The notes: a model not told the origin generated them from the letters alone. A stretch of DNA of 64,000 bases from G051132615 sp051132615 (GCF_051132615.1 NZ_CP152375.1:2604001-2668000); one strand, 5' to 3'. Positions 34,954 through 44,725 are shown, counted from the first letter of the stretch. Numbers and translations are program-made.

Positions 34954-35689
34954 AATAGGTTTCATTCTTTTTTATTCTATGTGTTTTTTAAGTTCAAATT
35001 TAATTTATGCTCAGATGAGTAAATCTGAAAATTTAGCACGAATAAAAACCAACTTGGCTGTTGAGTTCTTAAAAATGGGAGATACAAGAAACGCTATTAG
35101 TTCTATTAATGAAGCTGTTCGTGCAGATTCTCACTTTTTAAATGCTTGGCTAATCAGAGCACAAATTTATCAATACATAAAAATGCCTGCTCAAGTAGAA
35201 GAGAGTTTCCGCAGAGCGTTGTCTATATCTGCTGGTTCGGGCGAGGTTAATAATAATTACGGCTGGTATTTGTGTGAAAATAATCAGGTAGACAAATCAA
35301 TTGGTTATTTTGATAAAGCATTGGGAGATATGACTTACGGGGGGCATTATATTGTATGGATGAACAAAGGAATTTGTTTGGGGCGTCTTGGTCATTATGA
35401 GGAAGCCAATAGTGCGCTTTTAACTTCTATCAGACAAGCACCTGGTTTTTATTTTTCTTTAAAAGAGTTGGCTAAATTGAATTTAAATCATAATAATGGT
35501 TCATTAGCAGAGGTGTATTTTCAGCAGTATGTTAATCAAGCACCAGGTCTAGGGCCAGATGATTTACTACTAGGTGTAAAAATTGGACGTTTGAATAATA
35601 AATATGATTGGGTTGCTCGATATGGTGACCAATTACGTCAACAATATCCGACTTCTCAAGAGTTACAGGATATGCTATCAGGAAAATAA
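34946..35689 (+). CDS. pilW: Type IV pilus biogenesis/stability protein PilW (PilF)
   Basis: TPR protein needed for secretin assembly and pilus stability in type IV pilus systems. The 247-residue protein has an export signal of about 22 residues ending IYAQ and several TPR units (NARIKTNLAVEFL, LNAWLIRAQIYQY, GEVNNNYGWYLCEN are visible). Unlike most PilF proteins it has no clear lipobox. The start is GTG at 34946, behind AAAAGGGAGA, overlapping rlmN. The position between rlmN and rodZ is where pilW/pilF lies in many proteobacteria, which decides the call. No other pilus gene is in the window. Confidence 0.87.
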   Translation: MRKIGFILFYSMCFLSSNLIYAQMSKSENLARIKTNLAVEFLKMGDTRNAISSINEAVRADSHFLNAWLIRAQIYQYIKMPAQVEESFRRALSISAGSGEVNNNYGWYLCENNQVDKSIGYFDKALGDMTYGGHYIVWMNKGICLGRLGHYEEANSALLTSIRQAPGFYFSLKELAKLNLNHNNGSLAEVYFQQYVNQAPGLGPDDLLLGVKIGRLNNKYDWVARYGDQLRQQYPTSQELQDMLSGK

Positions 35690-36555
35690 TGATGAATGAC
35701 GCGTTAACTCCTCCAGAAGACTCTGTGGAAAAAGTGCAGGAACAGGATGCAGCACCTCAATTATCGTTGGGGACAAAAATTAAGCAGGCGAGGGAAGCTG
35801 CGAATTTGTCTATAGGTGAAATTGCTGAGCGTTTGAAGCTTTCGGTGAGACAAATTGATGCTTTAGAGCGCGATGATTATGAAAGCTTACCTGGTATTGT
35901 TTTTGCCCGTGGTTTTGTCCGTTCATATGCCAGAATTTTAAAAATGAATGATGCAGAAATTATTGCGGATTTGGATAAATTTTTACCTTTACCTGTTGAT
36001 AATAATACCGTTCAGGGACAAACAGTAGACTCAAATACACATAGTCGTAACGTATCAACTCAAAAATCACCTATAGGATTTATTATTATAGGTCTTTTCG
36101 GATTATGTGTGGTTGGACTGCTGGTTTTCTTTTTAACAAAAGGAAATGGAAGTGATCAAACAACTAAGTTTGATGATCAAACAGATGTCAAAGTTGGTGA
36201 GTTAATAGAGCCTGATCATTTAAGTTCAGAGTCAAGTGGTGTCAATATTCAAGCACCAATGATTGTTTCCGATGCACAAAATGCAAGTGTGACCGATAAT
36301 AATCAACAATTAGTCATTACGGTTCCTTATCGTTCACTCTTAAAAGTTGTAGATGCACAGGGAAATACATTAATTGACAAAATTGTTCCTGCTAAAAGTG
36401 AACATGCTTTTCCTAATGCGGGTGCACCCTTTAGTATACGTATTGGTTTTGCTAAAAAAGCAACCGTTCTTTATAACGGTACAACTATTGATATTGAAAA
36501 ATATATTCACAATAAAACTGCTGAATTTACTGTGCCAGAAAACCATAATGAGTAA
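35689..36555 (+). CDS. rodZ: Cytoskeleton protein RodZ
   Basis: Links the MreB cytoskeleton to the cell-wall machine to keep rod shape. The 288-residue protein has a cytoplasmic helix-turn-helix domain (GTKIKQAREAANLSIGEIA, LKLSVRQIDALERDDY) at residues 27-95, a membrane segment at about 126-148 and a periplasmic DUF4115 domain at the end (about 205-285). The start shares a base with the pilW stop; a second ATG at 35692 is also possible. It overlaps ispG by eight bases. Confidence 0.93.
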   Translation: MMNDALTPPEDSVEKVQEQDAAPQLSLGTKIKQAREAANLSIGEIAERLKLSVRQIDALERDDYESLPGIVFARGFVRSYARILKMNDAEIIADLDKFLPLPVDNNTVQGQTVDSNTHSRNVSTQKSPIGFIIIGLFGLCVVGLLVFFLTKGNGSDQTTKFDDQTDVKVGELIEPDHLSSESSGVNIQAPMIVSDAQNASVTDNNQQLVITVPYRSLLKVVDAQGNTLIDKIVPAKSEHAFPNAGAPFSIRIGFAKKATVLYNGTTIDIEKYIHNKTAEFTVPENHNE

Positions 36556-37825
36556 TATTTTCCCTTTACGCCGTCAAACATATCAGGTAGCGATTGATCA
36601 AGTTATGGTTGGATCAGATTTTCCAATTGTGGTTCAATCAATGACTAATACCGATACAGCCGATATTTTAGCTACAGTTGCACAAATAAAAGAGCTATCC
36701 GATGCAGGTTCTGAATTAGTACGCATTACAGTCAACACGCCAGAAGCGGCGGCGGCAGTTGGTACCATTCGTCAAAAATTAGACCAACAAGGATATTCTG
36801 TTCCATTAGTGGGTGATTTTCATTTTAATGGGGACCGATTATTGCGAGATTATCCTGAATGTGCACAAGCTTTAGCTAAATACCGTATTAACCCTGGGAA
36901 TGTTGGCAAAGGTGTAAAAGGTGATGAAAAATTTGCCTTTATGATTGAACAAGCCATCAAATATCAGAAAGTTGTTCGCATCGGGGTGAATTGGGGGAGT
37001 TTGGATCAATCTTTAGCAAAAAAATTAATGGATGAAAACAAAATTGCTGGTTTCCCATTAAGTGCAGAAGATGTTATGAAAGAGGCATTGATTGTCTCTG
37101 CTTTAGATTCTGCACAAAAAGCTCAGGATTTAGGGCTAAGTGCAGATAAAATTATTTTGTCCTGCAAAGTAAGCCATGTACAAGATTTGATTACAGTTTA
37201 TCGAAATTTAGCTAATCGTTGTCAATATCCTTTGCATTTAGGGTTAACAGAGGCGGGAATGGGGTCAAAAGGTATTGTGGCTTCGAGCGCTGCACTGGCC
37301 GTAATATTGCAAGAAGGTATTGGTGACACTATACGTATTTCTCTTACACCAGAGCCAGGCTCCTCTCGAACACAAGAGGTTGTTGTGGCTCAAGAGCTTT
37401 TACAAACAATGGGTTTTCGTAATTTTGTGCCTTTGGTGACAGCATGTCCTGGATGTGGTAGAACAACCAGTACTGTATTTCAGGAGTTAGCACAGGACAT
37501 CCAAACATATCTGAGGACACAAATGCCAATTTGGCGCACCCAATATCCCGGTGTGGAAAAATTGAATGTGGCTGTAATGGGATGTGTTGTGAATGGACCT
37601 GGAGAGAGTAAATTGGCCGATATAGGCATTAGTTTGCCAGGAACAGGTGAAGTTCCTGTTGCACCTGTTTATATTGATGGGCAAAGAGCCATAACCCTTA
37701 AGGGAGATAATATGGCTCAAGAATTTTTTGATTTGCTCAATGATTATATTATGAAGCGCTTTGGTTCAGGGCAACCCGTTGAACTTAAGACAAGTAAAAA
37801 TATTCCTATTTTTCAAGTGAAATGA
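36548..37825 (+). CDS. ispG: 4-hydroxy-3-methylbut-2-enyl diphosphate synthase
   Basis: Fe-S enzyme of the MEP isoprenoid pathway that turns MEcPP into HMBPP. The 425-residue protein starts MSNIFPLRRQTYQV and shows PIVVQSMTNTDTAD, the cluster motif CPGCGRTTS and MGCVVNGPGES carrying the third cysteine. Length suits the betaproteobacterial form, longer than E. coli IspG (372) through an insert after about residue 300. I chose ATG 36548, overlapping rodZ by eight bases; an upstream frame within rodZ is not coding. Confidence 0.96.
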   Translation: MSNIFPLRRQTYQVAIDQVMVGSDFPIVVQSMTNTDTADILATVAQIKELSDAGSELVRITVNTPEAAAAVGTIRQKLDQQGYSVPLVGDFHFNGDRLLRDYPECAQALAKYRINPGNVGKGVKGDEKFAFMIEQAIKYQKVVRIGVNWGSLDQSLAKKLMDENKIAGFPLSAEDVMKEALIVSALDSAQKAQDLGLSADKIILSCKVSHVQDLITVYRNLANRCQYPLHLGLTEAGMGSKGIVASSAALAVILQEGIGDTIRISLTPEPGSSRTQEVVVAQELLQTMGFRNFVPLVTACPGCGRTTSTVFQELAQDIQTYLRTQMPIWRTQYPGVEKLNVAVMGCVVNGPGESKLADIGISLPGTGEVPVAPVYIDGQRAITLKGDNMAQEFFDLLNDYIMKRFGSGQPVELKTSKNIPIFQVK

Positions 37826-37835
37826 ATTGAAAGCG

Positions 37836-39131
37836 ATGAGTACACATAAAAAAATACAAGCCATTAAAGGCATGAAAGATATCTTGCCAGAAGCGAATAA
37901 TGCAATAGAGCAGAGTGATTTTTGGATGGCTTTTGAGCAAGTTATTCGTAAGTGGAGTCAAAGTTTTGGTTATCGAAATATACGTACACCTGTATTAGAG
38001 AATACAGGTTTATTTGTGCGTTCTATTGGGGATGCTACAGATATCGTTGAAAAAGAAATGTATACTTTTATCGATAGCTTGAATGGGGATTCCCTCTCTT
38101 TACGCCCTGAAGGGACAGCATCTTGTGTACGAGCTGTTTTAGAGCATAACCTACTTTATAATAACCCCCAGCGTTTATGGTATATTGGCCCGATGTTTCG
38201 TCATGAGAATACTCAAAAGGGGCGTTATAGGCAATTTCATCAGGTAGGTGCAGAAGCACTTGGCTTCAAAGGCCCAGATGTTGATGCAGAATTGATTGCT
38301 ATGTCATATGATTTGTGGTGTCGCTTAGGGTTGGCTGATTGCGTTTCACTGCAAGTGAATACCTTAGGGCAAAAAGAAGAAAGACAGGCTCATAGAGCCG
38401 CACTAATTACTTACTTAGAACAACATCAAGATATCTTAGATGAAGATGCCAAACGTCGCCTCTATACAAATCCATTAAGAGTATTGGATACAAAAAACCC
38501 TGCTTTGCAGGAAATGGCAGAAAATGCTCCTAAACTAAGAGAGTATCTACAAGAAGATTCTTTAGCACATTATCAAACATTTTTATCTATGCTTGATGGT
38601 TTAGGAATCCCGTATATTGAGAATCATCGGCTAGTACGTGGTTTAGATTATTATAATTTAAGTGTGTTTGAATGGGTTACAACGGATCTTGGTGCACAAG
38701 GGACCATTTGTGCTGGTGGTCGTTATGATGGTTTAATAGAAGAGCTTGGTGGAAAACCAACACCTGCTGCTGGTTTTGCAATGGGTATAGAGAGAATTTT
38801 ATTATTGCTGGAACAAAAGGGCGGTTTAACAGACTATATTACACCTCCTGATATTTATATTATTCAGCAAGGTGAAGGTGCGCCTCTTTATGCATTACAA
38901 ACTGCACAGCAGTTACGTGCCGCAGGCTTTAATGTCATACAACATGCCAGTACAACCAGTTTTAAAACTCAGTTACGAAAAGCAGATGAATCAGGTGCGC
39001 GTTTTGCCGTGATTTTAGGTGAGAATGAAGTTAAAGATCAATTGATTACGATTAAAGATTTACGTCAGGAACATCCACAACAAACATTGAATATAAATGA
39101 TTCGATTAACCAGTTTAACATTTGGAAATAA
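37836..39131 (+). CDS. hisS: Histidyl-tRNA synthetase
   Basis: Class II synthetase that charges tRNA-His. The 431-residue protein has IKGMKDILPEA at the start, motif 2 FRHENTQKGRYRQFHQVG, the histidine-specific RGLDYYNLSVFEW and motif 3 AAGFAMGIERILLLL, then a C-terminal anticodon-binding domain (YIIQQGEG onward). I chose the ATG at 37836 (GAAAG upstream); a TTG at 37827 adds only three residues. Ten bases after ispG. Confidence 0.96.
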   Translation: MSTHKKIQAIKGMKDILPEANNAIEQSDFWMAFEQVIRKWSQSFGYRNIRTPVLENTGLFVRSIGDATDIVEKEMYTFIDSLNGDSLSLRPEGTASCVRAVLEHNLLYNNPQRLWYIGPMFRHENTQKGRYRQFHQVGAEALGFKGPDVDAELIAMSYDLWCRLGLADCVSLQVNTLGQKEERQAHRAALITYLEQHQDILDEDAKRRLYTNPLRVLDTKNPALQEMAENAPKLREYLQEDSLAHYQTFLSMLDGLGIPYIENHRLVRGLDYYNLSVFEWVTTDLGAQGTICAGGRYDGLIEELGGKPTPAAGFAMGIERILLLLEQKGGLTDYITPPDIYIIQQGEGAPLYALQTAQQLRAAGFNVIQHASTTSFKTQLRKADESGARFAVILGENEVKDQLITIKDLRQEHPQQTLNINDSINQFNIWK

Positions 39132-39135
39132 AAAT

Positions 39136-39765
39136 ATGGCTTATACTTTGCAAGAACAAGAAGAGATTGATGGTTTCAAACATTTTTGGAAAAGTGGTGG
39201 TGCAATTTTATGTGCATTGATTGTTATTGCTGCAATTGGTTATTTTGGATGGACAATTTATCAAAGCCATCAAAAAAATGAACAAGCAAAGGCTGGTAAT
39301 ATATTTAATGAGTTTGTTACCCAGATTCAAGGCAATAATATAGAAGCCGCAGATAAACAATTCAATATATTGTTAACTGAACATCAAGGTTCCCCTTCTA
39401 CTGCTGGCGCATCTTTAATTAAAGCTGGTTATTTATTTAACGAAAAAAAATATGAAGATGCTCGAAAAAATTTAGAATGGGTTTTGACTAACAATAAAGA
39501 GCCATTATTTCAAGCACTGGCAACTCAACGGCTGGCTTTGGTTTATTTGCAAGAACAAAAATACAACGAAGCGTTAGAAACAATCAATAAACCGGTAGAT
39601 CCTAACTTTGATAGTGTTATGTTGGATATAAAAGGTGATATTTATGCGGCACAAGGAAAGTCAAAAGAAGCTAAAGAAGCCTATAATATGGCTTTAGCAA
39701 AAATGACAGATGATGTGCCAGGTAAAGAACTTATTGAGTTAAAACGAGATCAACAAGGTCAATAA
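39136..39765 (+). CDS. YfgM family tetratricopeptide protein
   Basis: Membrane-anchored periplasmic TPR protein; in E. coli YfgM joins PpiD at the SecYEG translocon and aids envelope chaperoning. The 209-residue protein has the family opening TLQEQEEIDGFKHFWKSGG, one membrane segment at about 22-40 and a TPR-rich periplasmic part (YEDARKNLEWVL, YNEALETINKPV, AQGKSKEAKEAYNMAL). The ATG at 39136 follows hisS by four bases. Order hisS-yfgM-bamB-der matches E. coli. Confidence 0.9.
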   Translation: MAYTLQEQEEIDGFKHFWKSGGAILCALIVIAAIGYFGWTIYQSHQKNEQAKAGNIFNEFVTQIQGNNIEAADKQFNILLTEHQGSPSTAGASLIKAGYLFNEKKYEDARKNLEWVLTNNKEPLFQALATQRLALVYLQEQKYNEALETINKPVDPNFDSVMLDIKGDIYAAQGKSKEAKEAYNMALAKMTDDVPGKELIELKRDQQGQ

Positions 39766-39766
39766 T

Positions 39767-40906
39767 ATGTTTCGTACAATTGTTATTAGTTCAATCTTAG
39801 TCAGTTGGCTGGCCGCTTGTTCATCAGCACCAAAGCCAACTGATCCTGTTAAGCTTGTTGATATTCAGCAAACACAGTTTATTAATAGTAAATGGTCTGC
39901 AACAATAGGCAAAACAGATACATTAACCTTTGCACCAACTTATGCTGCTGGTGCAGTGTTTGCCGCTAATGAAAAAGGGCAAATATTTGAATTTGATCAT
40001 TCTTCAGGTAGAACACTATTAAGTTTTGATACAAAAGCTAAGTTGTCTTCGGGTATTGCTGTTGTAGATAATCTGGTTTTTGTCGGTGATCAGAATGCCA
40101 AGCTTTTAGCGTTTGATGTAACGACGAAACAAAAAATTTGGGAACAACCATTAACAAGTGTATTGAGCGAGGCGCCTATACTTGTTGGCAGTATTTTGGT
40201 TACTCGTGCAAAAGATGGACGTTTAAGCGGATTTAACCCACAAACAGGTCAGGTCTTGTGGACTTTTGCCAATACCTTGCCTGCGTTAAATATTCGCCAT
40301 ACAGGTACATTAACCCCTGTTTCTGAACAATTATTTTTAACATCACAAGCGGGCGGTGGTTTAGTTGTTGTGAATGCACAAACTGGCGAAGCTGTTTGGA
40401 ATGTTATTGTTGCCACTGCACGTGGAACAAGTGATTTAGAACGTGTAACAGAAGTGTTAAGTCCTCCTGTTGTTGATTCAGGGCAAGTCTGCGCTGTTGC
40501 ATTTCAAGGTCGTATTGCTTGTTTTGATGCTCAAAGTGGCCAACCAATTTGGGCTTCCCCAGCATCATCAAGTAAAGGGTTGGCAGCGTTAGGACGTTTA
40601 CTTGTATTAACTGAGGATGATGGCACTGTGAAGGCCTTTGATCGAACAAATGGTCAGGTACTTTGGCAAAATCATGATTTAAAAAATAGAAAAGTATCCG
40701 CCCCCGTTATTTTGTCACAAAATATTTTAGTGGTTGATTTTGAAGGTGTTGGTCATGTCATTGATCCTGCAACAGGCAGTATTGTTGGACGCGCAAAATT
40801 AGGCACGGGATTTTTAACAGCCCAACCAAAACAGCTTGATGAAAGTGCGTTATTACAAGGAAGTTCTGGTAAGTTGGTTTTAGTTGATGTGCGTGGTAAC
40901 TCATAA
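39767..40906 (+). CDS. bamB: Outer membrane assembly lipoprotein BamB
   Basis: Lipoprotein of the BAM complex that folds beta-barrel proteins into the outer membrane. The 379-residue protein has a lipobox LAAC with Cys18 and an eight-bladed propeller with PQQ-like repeats: KIWEQPL, VLWTFAN, AVWNVIV, PIWASPA and VLWQNHD are the Trp-containing strands. Length matches the family (392 in E. coli). One base after yfgM, directly abutting der. It would also serve insertion of the autotransporter encoded further right. Confidence 0.94.
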   Translation: MFRTIVISSILVSWLAACSSAPKPTDPVKLVDIQQTQFINSKWSATIGKTDTLTFAPTYAAGAVFAANEKGQIFEFDHSSGRTLLSFDTKAKLSSGIAVVDNLVFVGDQNAKLLAFDVTTKQKIWEQPLTSVLSEAPILVGSILVTRAKDGRLSGFNPQTGQVLWTFANTLPALNIRHTGTLTPVSEQLFLTSQAGGGLVVVNAQTGEAVWNVIVATARGTSDLERVTEVLSPPVVDSGQVCAVAFQGRIACFDAQSGQPIWASPASSSKGLAALGRLLVLTEDDGTVKAFDRTNGQVLWQNHDLKNRKVSAPVILSQNILVVDFEGVGHVIDPATGSIVGRAKLGTGFLTAQPKQLDESALLQGSSGKLVLVDVRGNS

Positions 40907-42334
40907 ATGATACCAACCATTGTTTTAGTTGGTCGCCCCAATGTTGGGAAATCGACTTTATTTAATCGTTTAACTAAGAGTAAAGATGCTCTAGTAGCTG
41001 ATTTACCAGGTTTAACCAGAGACCGTCATTATGGTAAGGGAAAAATCGGTAGTAAACCTTACTTAGTTGTTGATACAGGCGGTTTCGAGCCTGTTGTTGA
41101 TGAAGGTATCTTATATGAAATGGCCAAACAAACATTACAAGCAGTAGATGAAGCAGATGCCGTCATTTTTTTAGTGGATGCCAGAGCAGGTCTCACGCCC
41201 CAAGACAAAATGATTGCAAATCGATTAAGACAAATTGATCGTCCTATATTTTTGGCAGTCAATAAAGGAGAAGGTGCAAATAAGGCTGTTGTTGGTGCCG
41301 AATTTTATGAGTTGGGGCTGACAGAACCTTTGGTTATTTCTGCTTCTCATGGGGATAGTGTTCGAGACTTGATTGAATTGGTATTGGAAGAATTCCCTGA
41401 GGAAGAAGATTCTGATGTCGAAGAAGAACATCCTGTTTTTGCCATTATTGGGCGTCCTAATGTAGGTAAGTCGACATTGGTCAATAATATTTTGGGTGAA
41501 GATAGGGTTATTGCTTTTGATCATCCAGGTACGACTCGTGATAGTATTCACATCGATTTTGAACGAGAAGGACAAAACTATACCATTATTGATACAGCAG
41601 GCGTACGTCGCCGCAGTAAAGTAAATGAAGCAATTGAAAAATTTTCAGTGATTAAAACCATGCATGCTATAGAAGCTGCTAATGTAGCTGTTTTGGTTTT
41701 AGATGCCCAGCAAGATATTGCTGATCAAGATGCAACTATTGCTGGATTTGCTTTGGAAGCTGGGAGAGCATTGGTTGTGGCTGTTAATAAGTGGGATGGT
41801 ATCAGTGATGAGCAAAAGCAATTATTAAAAAGAGACATTGAACGTAAGTTACATTTTTTAGATTTTGCTAAATTTCATTTTATTTCTGCTCTTAAAGGCA
41901 AAGGGATTGTTGATTTATTTAAGTCCATTAATGAAGCACATAAAGCAGCAATGACGAAAATGCCTACGCCTAAGTTAACCCGCGTGTTGCAAACTGCGGT
42001 GGAGCGGCAGCAGCCACCAAGAGCTGGGCTTATTCGCCCTAAAATGCGTTATGCTCATCAAGGGGGCATGAACCCGCCTGTTATTGTGATTCATGGCAAT
42101 GCATTGAATCATATATCAGACAGCTATACACGGTATTTGATTCAAACATTTCGTAAAGTTTTTCATTTGCAAGGAACACCTTTGCGTATTCAGTTTAAAT
42201 CTCAAGATAATCCTTTTGATCAAGAAAAACCGCAAGCAGTGCAGCGTCGTGTCAGACTCAGTCCAAGGATTGCAAAAAAAGAAGTAAAAAAAGCATTGAA
42301 AAAACAAGTAAAAAGTAATGCAAGATCTCGTTAA
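40907..42334 (+). CDS. der: Ribosome-assembly GTPase Der (EngA)
   Basis: Double-GTPase needed for 50S subunit maturation. The 475-residue protein has two G domains, each with a P-loop GRPNVGKST (residues 9-17 and about 182-190), DTGGFEP and DTAGVRRR switch II elements, NKGEG and NKWDG specificity motifs, and a C-terminal KH-like domain. A basic Lys/Arg tail closes it. ATG follows the bamB stop with no gap. Confidence 0.97.
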   Translation: MIPTIVLVGRPNVGKSTLFNRLTKSKDALVADLPGLTRDRHYGKGKIGSKPYLVVDTGGFEPVVDEGILYEMAKQTLQAVDEADAVIFLVDARAGLTPQDKMIANRLRQIDRPIFLAVNKGEGANKAVVGAEFYELGLTEPLVISASHGDSVRDLIELVLEEFPEEEDSDVEEEHPVFAIIGRPNVGKSTLVNNILGEDRVIAFDHPGTTRDSIHIDFEREGQNYTIIDTAGVRRRSKVNEAIEKFSVIKTMHAIEAANVAVLVLDAQQDIADQDATIAGFALEAGRALVVAVNKWDGISDEQKQLLKRDIERKLHFLDFAKFHFISALKGKGIVDLFKSINEAHKAAMTKMPTPKLTRVLQTAVERQQPPRAGLIRPKMRYAHQGGMNPPVIVIHGNALNHISDSYTRYLIQTFRKVFHLQGTPLRIQFKSQDNPFDQEKPQAVQRRVRLSPRIAKKEVKKALKKQVKSNARSR

Positions 42335-42387
42335 TATGTTACGATAGCAGCACTTACACCAATTATTATAAATATGGAGCTTAAGTT

Positions 42388-42633
42388 ATGAGCAATAAGG
42401 GACAGTTATTACAAGATCCTTTTTTAAATGCGTTACGTAAAGAACACGTACCAGTGTCTATTTATCTGGTTAATGGCATTAAGTTACAAGGCCAAATTGA
42501 GTCGTTTGACCAATACGTTGTGTTATTACGTAATACCATCACTCAAATGGTCTACAAGCATGCCATTTCTACTGTTGTACCTGCTAGAGCTGTCAGCATT
42601 GCACAGGAACTAAAAGGTACAGAGGAAGAATAA
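42388..42633 (+). CDS. hfq: RNA chaperone Hfq
   Basis: Hexameric Sm-like protein that pairs small RNAs with mRNAs. The 81-residue protein has the Sm1 part (PVSIYLVNGIKLQGQIESFD) and Sm2 ending YKHAISTVVPAR; the tail is short and acidic. Strong GGAGC ribosome site before the ATG. It lies 53 bases after der and eight before hflX, as in most proteobacteria. Confidence 0.98.
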   Translation: MSNKGQLLQDPFLNALRKEHVPVSIYLVNGIKLQGQIESFDQYVVLLRNTITQMVYKHAISTVVPARAVSIAQELKGTEEE

Positions 42634-42641
42634 TCTTTTTA

Positions 42642-43763
42642 ATGGAAACCATGTTCTACGCCCAACCAGAAAGAGTTTTACTGGTTGGCGTTGATTTTAA
42701 AACAGATATAAATTTTAATGATGTGTTGTCTGAATGTGTTCAGCTTGTTGAGGCTGTTCAAGGTCAAGTAGTTCAAACTGTTTGTTGTAAACGAAATTCA
42801 ATTGATTCAGCTCTTTTTGTTGGAAAAGGTAAAGCCGCGGAGCTTGCACAAGCTGTTATTGATCAACAAATAGATCTGGTTATTTTTTGTCATCCTTTAA
42901 ATCCTTCCCATGAGCGCAATTTAGAGCGTGTTTTGCAATGTCGGGTATTAGATAGAGTCGGGCTTATTTTGGCTATTTTTGCTCTGCGTGCACAAACTCA
43001 GGAGGGAAAATTGCAAGTTGAACTTGCTCAGCTTACCCATTTGTCCAGCCGTTTGGTTCGAGGTTATCGGCATTTAAAAAGCCAAAAAGGGGGCATAGGA
43101 TTAAAAGGACCAGGAGAAACCCAGTTAGAGACGGATAGAAGATTAATTTCTTTAAAAATTAACAAACTGAAGTCAAGGTTAACAGAGGTAAAAAAGCAAC
43201 GTTCAACACAACGAAAAAGTAGACAAAAAACAGGTATTCGAACAGTTGCTTTAGTGGGATACACAAACGCTGGAAAATCGTCTTTGTTTAATCGACTCAC
43301 AAAATCAGGTGTGTTTGCTGCCGACCAATTATTTGCTACTTTAGATCCGACTGCCAGAAAAGTATTTTTAAATGAACATTTGAGTATTGTTTTAGCTGAT
43401 ACAGTAGGGTTTGTCAGAGATTTACCTCATACATTGATTGAAGCATTTTCCGCAACATTAGAAGAAACCGCTTTTGCTGATTTATTATTACATGTTGTTG
43501 ATATTGCTAATGTAAGATATGAAGAACAAATCGATGATGTCAATAAAGTATTAACCGAAATTGGTGCACAGGATATTCCACAATTAATAATTTATAACAA
43601 AATAGATCTATTGCCAGTAGAATCTCAACCTTTAGAAGTCATTCAGTTTGATCAGGAAAATAAGCCTCGTGCAGTTTATTTATCTGCTTATCATGCAGAT
43701 AGCACAAACTTACTTCGTTCTGCGATTGGCTCTTATTTTTTCCATGAAATCAACGAAAAATAG
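42642..43763 (+). CDS. hflX: Ribosome-rescue GTPase HflX
   Basis: GTPase that binds the 50S subunit and splits stalled ribosomes under stress. The 373-residue protein has the HflX N-terminal domain (LFVGKGKAAELAQAV), a coiled linker (RRLISLKINKLKSRLTEVK), the P-loop GYTNAGKSS near residue 205, DTVGFVRDLPH and NKIDLL. Either ATG 42642 or 42651 could be the start. The hflK and hflC genes that usually come next are missing here. Confidence 0.95.
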   Translation: METMFYAQPERVLLVGVDFKTDINFNDVLSECVQLVEAVQGQVVQTVCCKRNSIDSALFVGKGKAAELAQAVIDQQIDLVIFCHPLNPSHERNLERVLQCRVLDRVGLILAIFALRAQTQEGKLQVELAQLTHLSSRLVRGYRHLKSQKGGIGLKGPGETQLETDRRLISLKINKLKSRLTEVKKQRSTQRKSRQKTGIRTVALVGYTNAGKSSLFNRLTKSGVFAADQLFATLDPTARKVFLNEHLSIVLADTVGFVRDLPHTLIEAFSATLEETAFADLLLHVVDIANVRYEEQIDDVNKVLTEIGAQDIPQLIIYNKIDLLPVESQPLEVIQFDQENKPRAVYLSAYHADSTNLLRSAIGSYFFHEINEK

Positions 43764-43835
43764 CATAATTAATATTTTTATGTAGATTATTTTAACAGAT
43801 GAGAAATATGTTATTTTTATTGGAATATCATTCAA

Positions 43836-44336
43836 ATGAAAAAATTAATCAATTTTATTATTGTATTGCCATTATGGTTTTTGATGGTCGATCTTTGGTA
43901 TAGTGTATCTATACTAATTTATGGATTAAGCATTCAAGACTTAGATCAAAAAGCACCTAAACAATTACCTGTGGCACCAGAAATTGCATTTAGTTCTATG
44001 CAAGTTATGGTGAATACTTTGATGGCAATAATTGTTACTTTTGGTTTATTGACATTAATTTGGTTTAACCACAAGGTCAGTTACAATAAACCCATAAAAT
44101 TTAATGGGTTTAAAATAACAGGATTGCTTATTGCGGGATTCTTTAGCCTACCAGGATTGTGGACACTTTTTTGGAATTTATTTGATCCCTCTCTTTATGC
44201 GGTTTTCAGCGATTTAGCAAATAATGTACGTTACACGGTTATTGCATTTTTATTGCCATATCCTTTTGTATTGCTATTGTATCGAGTTATTTTGTATTTT
44301 AAAAATGGTAAAATACAAAAAGAGGGGGCAATATGA
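43836..44336 (+). CDS. Four-segment membrane protein, unknown function
   Basis: A 166-residue protein I do not recognise. It has four hydrophobic segments, at about residues 5-30, 57-80, 92-115 and 128-152, with a short periplasmic or cytoplasmic loop between the first two (YGLSIQDLDQKAPKQLP) and a basic C-terminus. It is coupled to the next gene by a four-base ATGA overlap, so the two products likely act together. GGAA precedes the ATG at loose spacing. It stands where hflK would be in relatives but shows no similarity to it (no SPFH domain). Confidence 0.75.
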   Translation: MKKLINFIIVLPLWFLMVDLWYSVSILIYGLSIQDLDQKAPKQLPVAPEIAFSSMQVMVNTLMAIIVTFGLLTLIWFNHKVSYNKPIKFNGFKITGLLIAGFFSLPGLWTLFWNLFDPSLYAVFSDLANNVRYTVIAFLLPYPFVLLLYRVILYFKNGKIQKEGAI

Positions 44337-44725
44337 AGAATTTTTTATTTGGCATTATGGTGTTTTTTTGTGGTTTTTCCACATATGCAGATACCTTATA
44401 TTGGGGAGCTTCTGGTCAAAAACCATTAGAGGTGGCAATAGATTTTTTACGAAATGAGTTACCTGAGGGAGATTCTGAGGGTCTACAAAAGGTTGTTTTA
44501 GAACAAACCAACTTATCGTGTTTAGAAAGTAAGCCTTGTTATAAACCAATGCAAATTGTTTTAGAAGTACATGATCTTGCTGATGATAGCGTTAAGGCAA
44601 TACGTTATCGTCTTGTGTTAGAGCAGCAGCAAAGTCAGCCATGGCAAGTTATTTCAAAAGAAGAGCAGTTTCTTTGTAGAGCAGGGCGAGGACAGGCAGA
44701 TTTTTCTAACAAACAATGTTTATAA
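44333..44725 (+). CDS. Small exported protein with four cysteines, unknown function
   Basis: A 130-residue protein I do not recognise. Signal peptide of about 19 residues ends TYA. The mature part contains four cysteines (LSCLESKPCYKP and later FLCRAG and KQCL), suggesting two disulfides in the periplasm, and beta-rich stretches such as YKPMQIVLEVHDL and IRYRLVLEQQ. It overlaps the membrane-protein gene by four bases. No terminator follows; the leftward Smr gene ends 22 bases on. Confidence 0.75.
   Translation: MKNFLFGIMVFFCGFSTYADTLYWGASGQKPLEVAIDFLRNELPEGDSEGLQKVVLEQTNLSCLESKPCYKPMQIVLEVHDLADDSVKAIRYRLVLEQQQSQPWQVISKEEQFLCRAGRGQADFSNKQCL

Noticed and set aside
43836..44725. hflK and hflC
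   Set aside because: They are expected at this place, but neither protein has an SPFH domain or the right length; the genes are something else.
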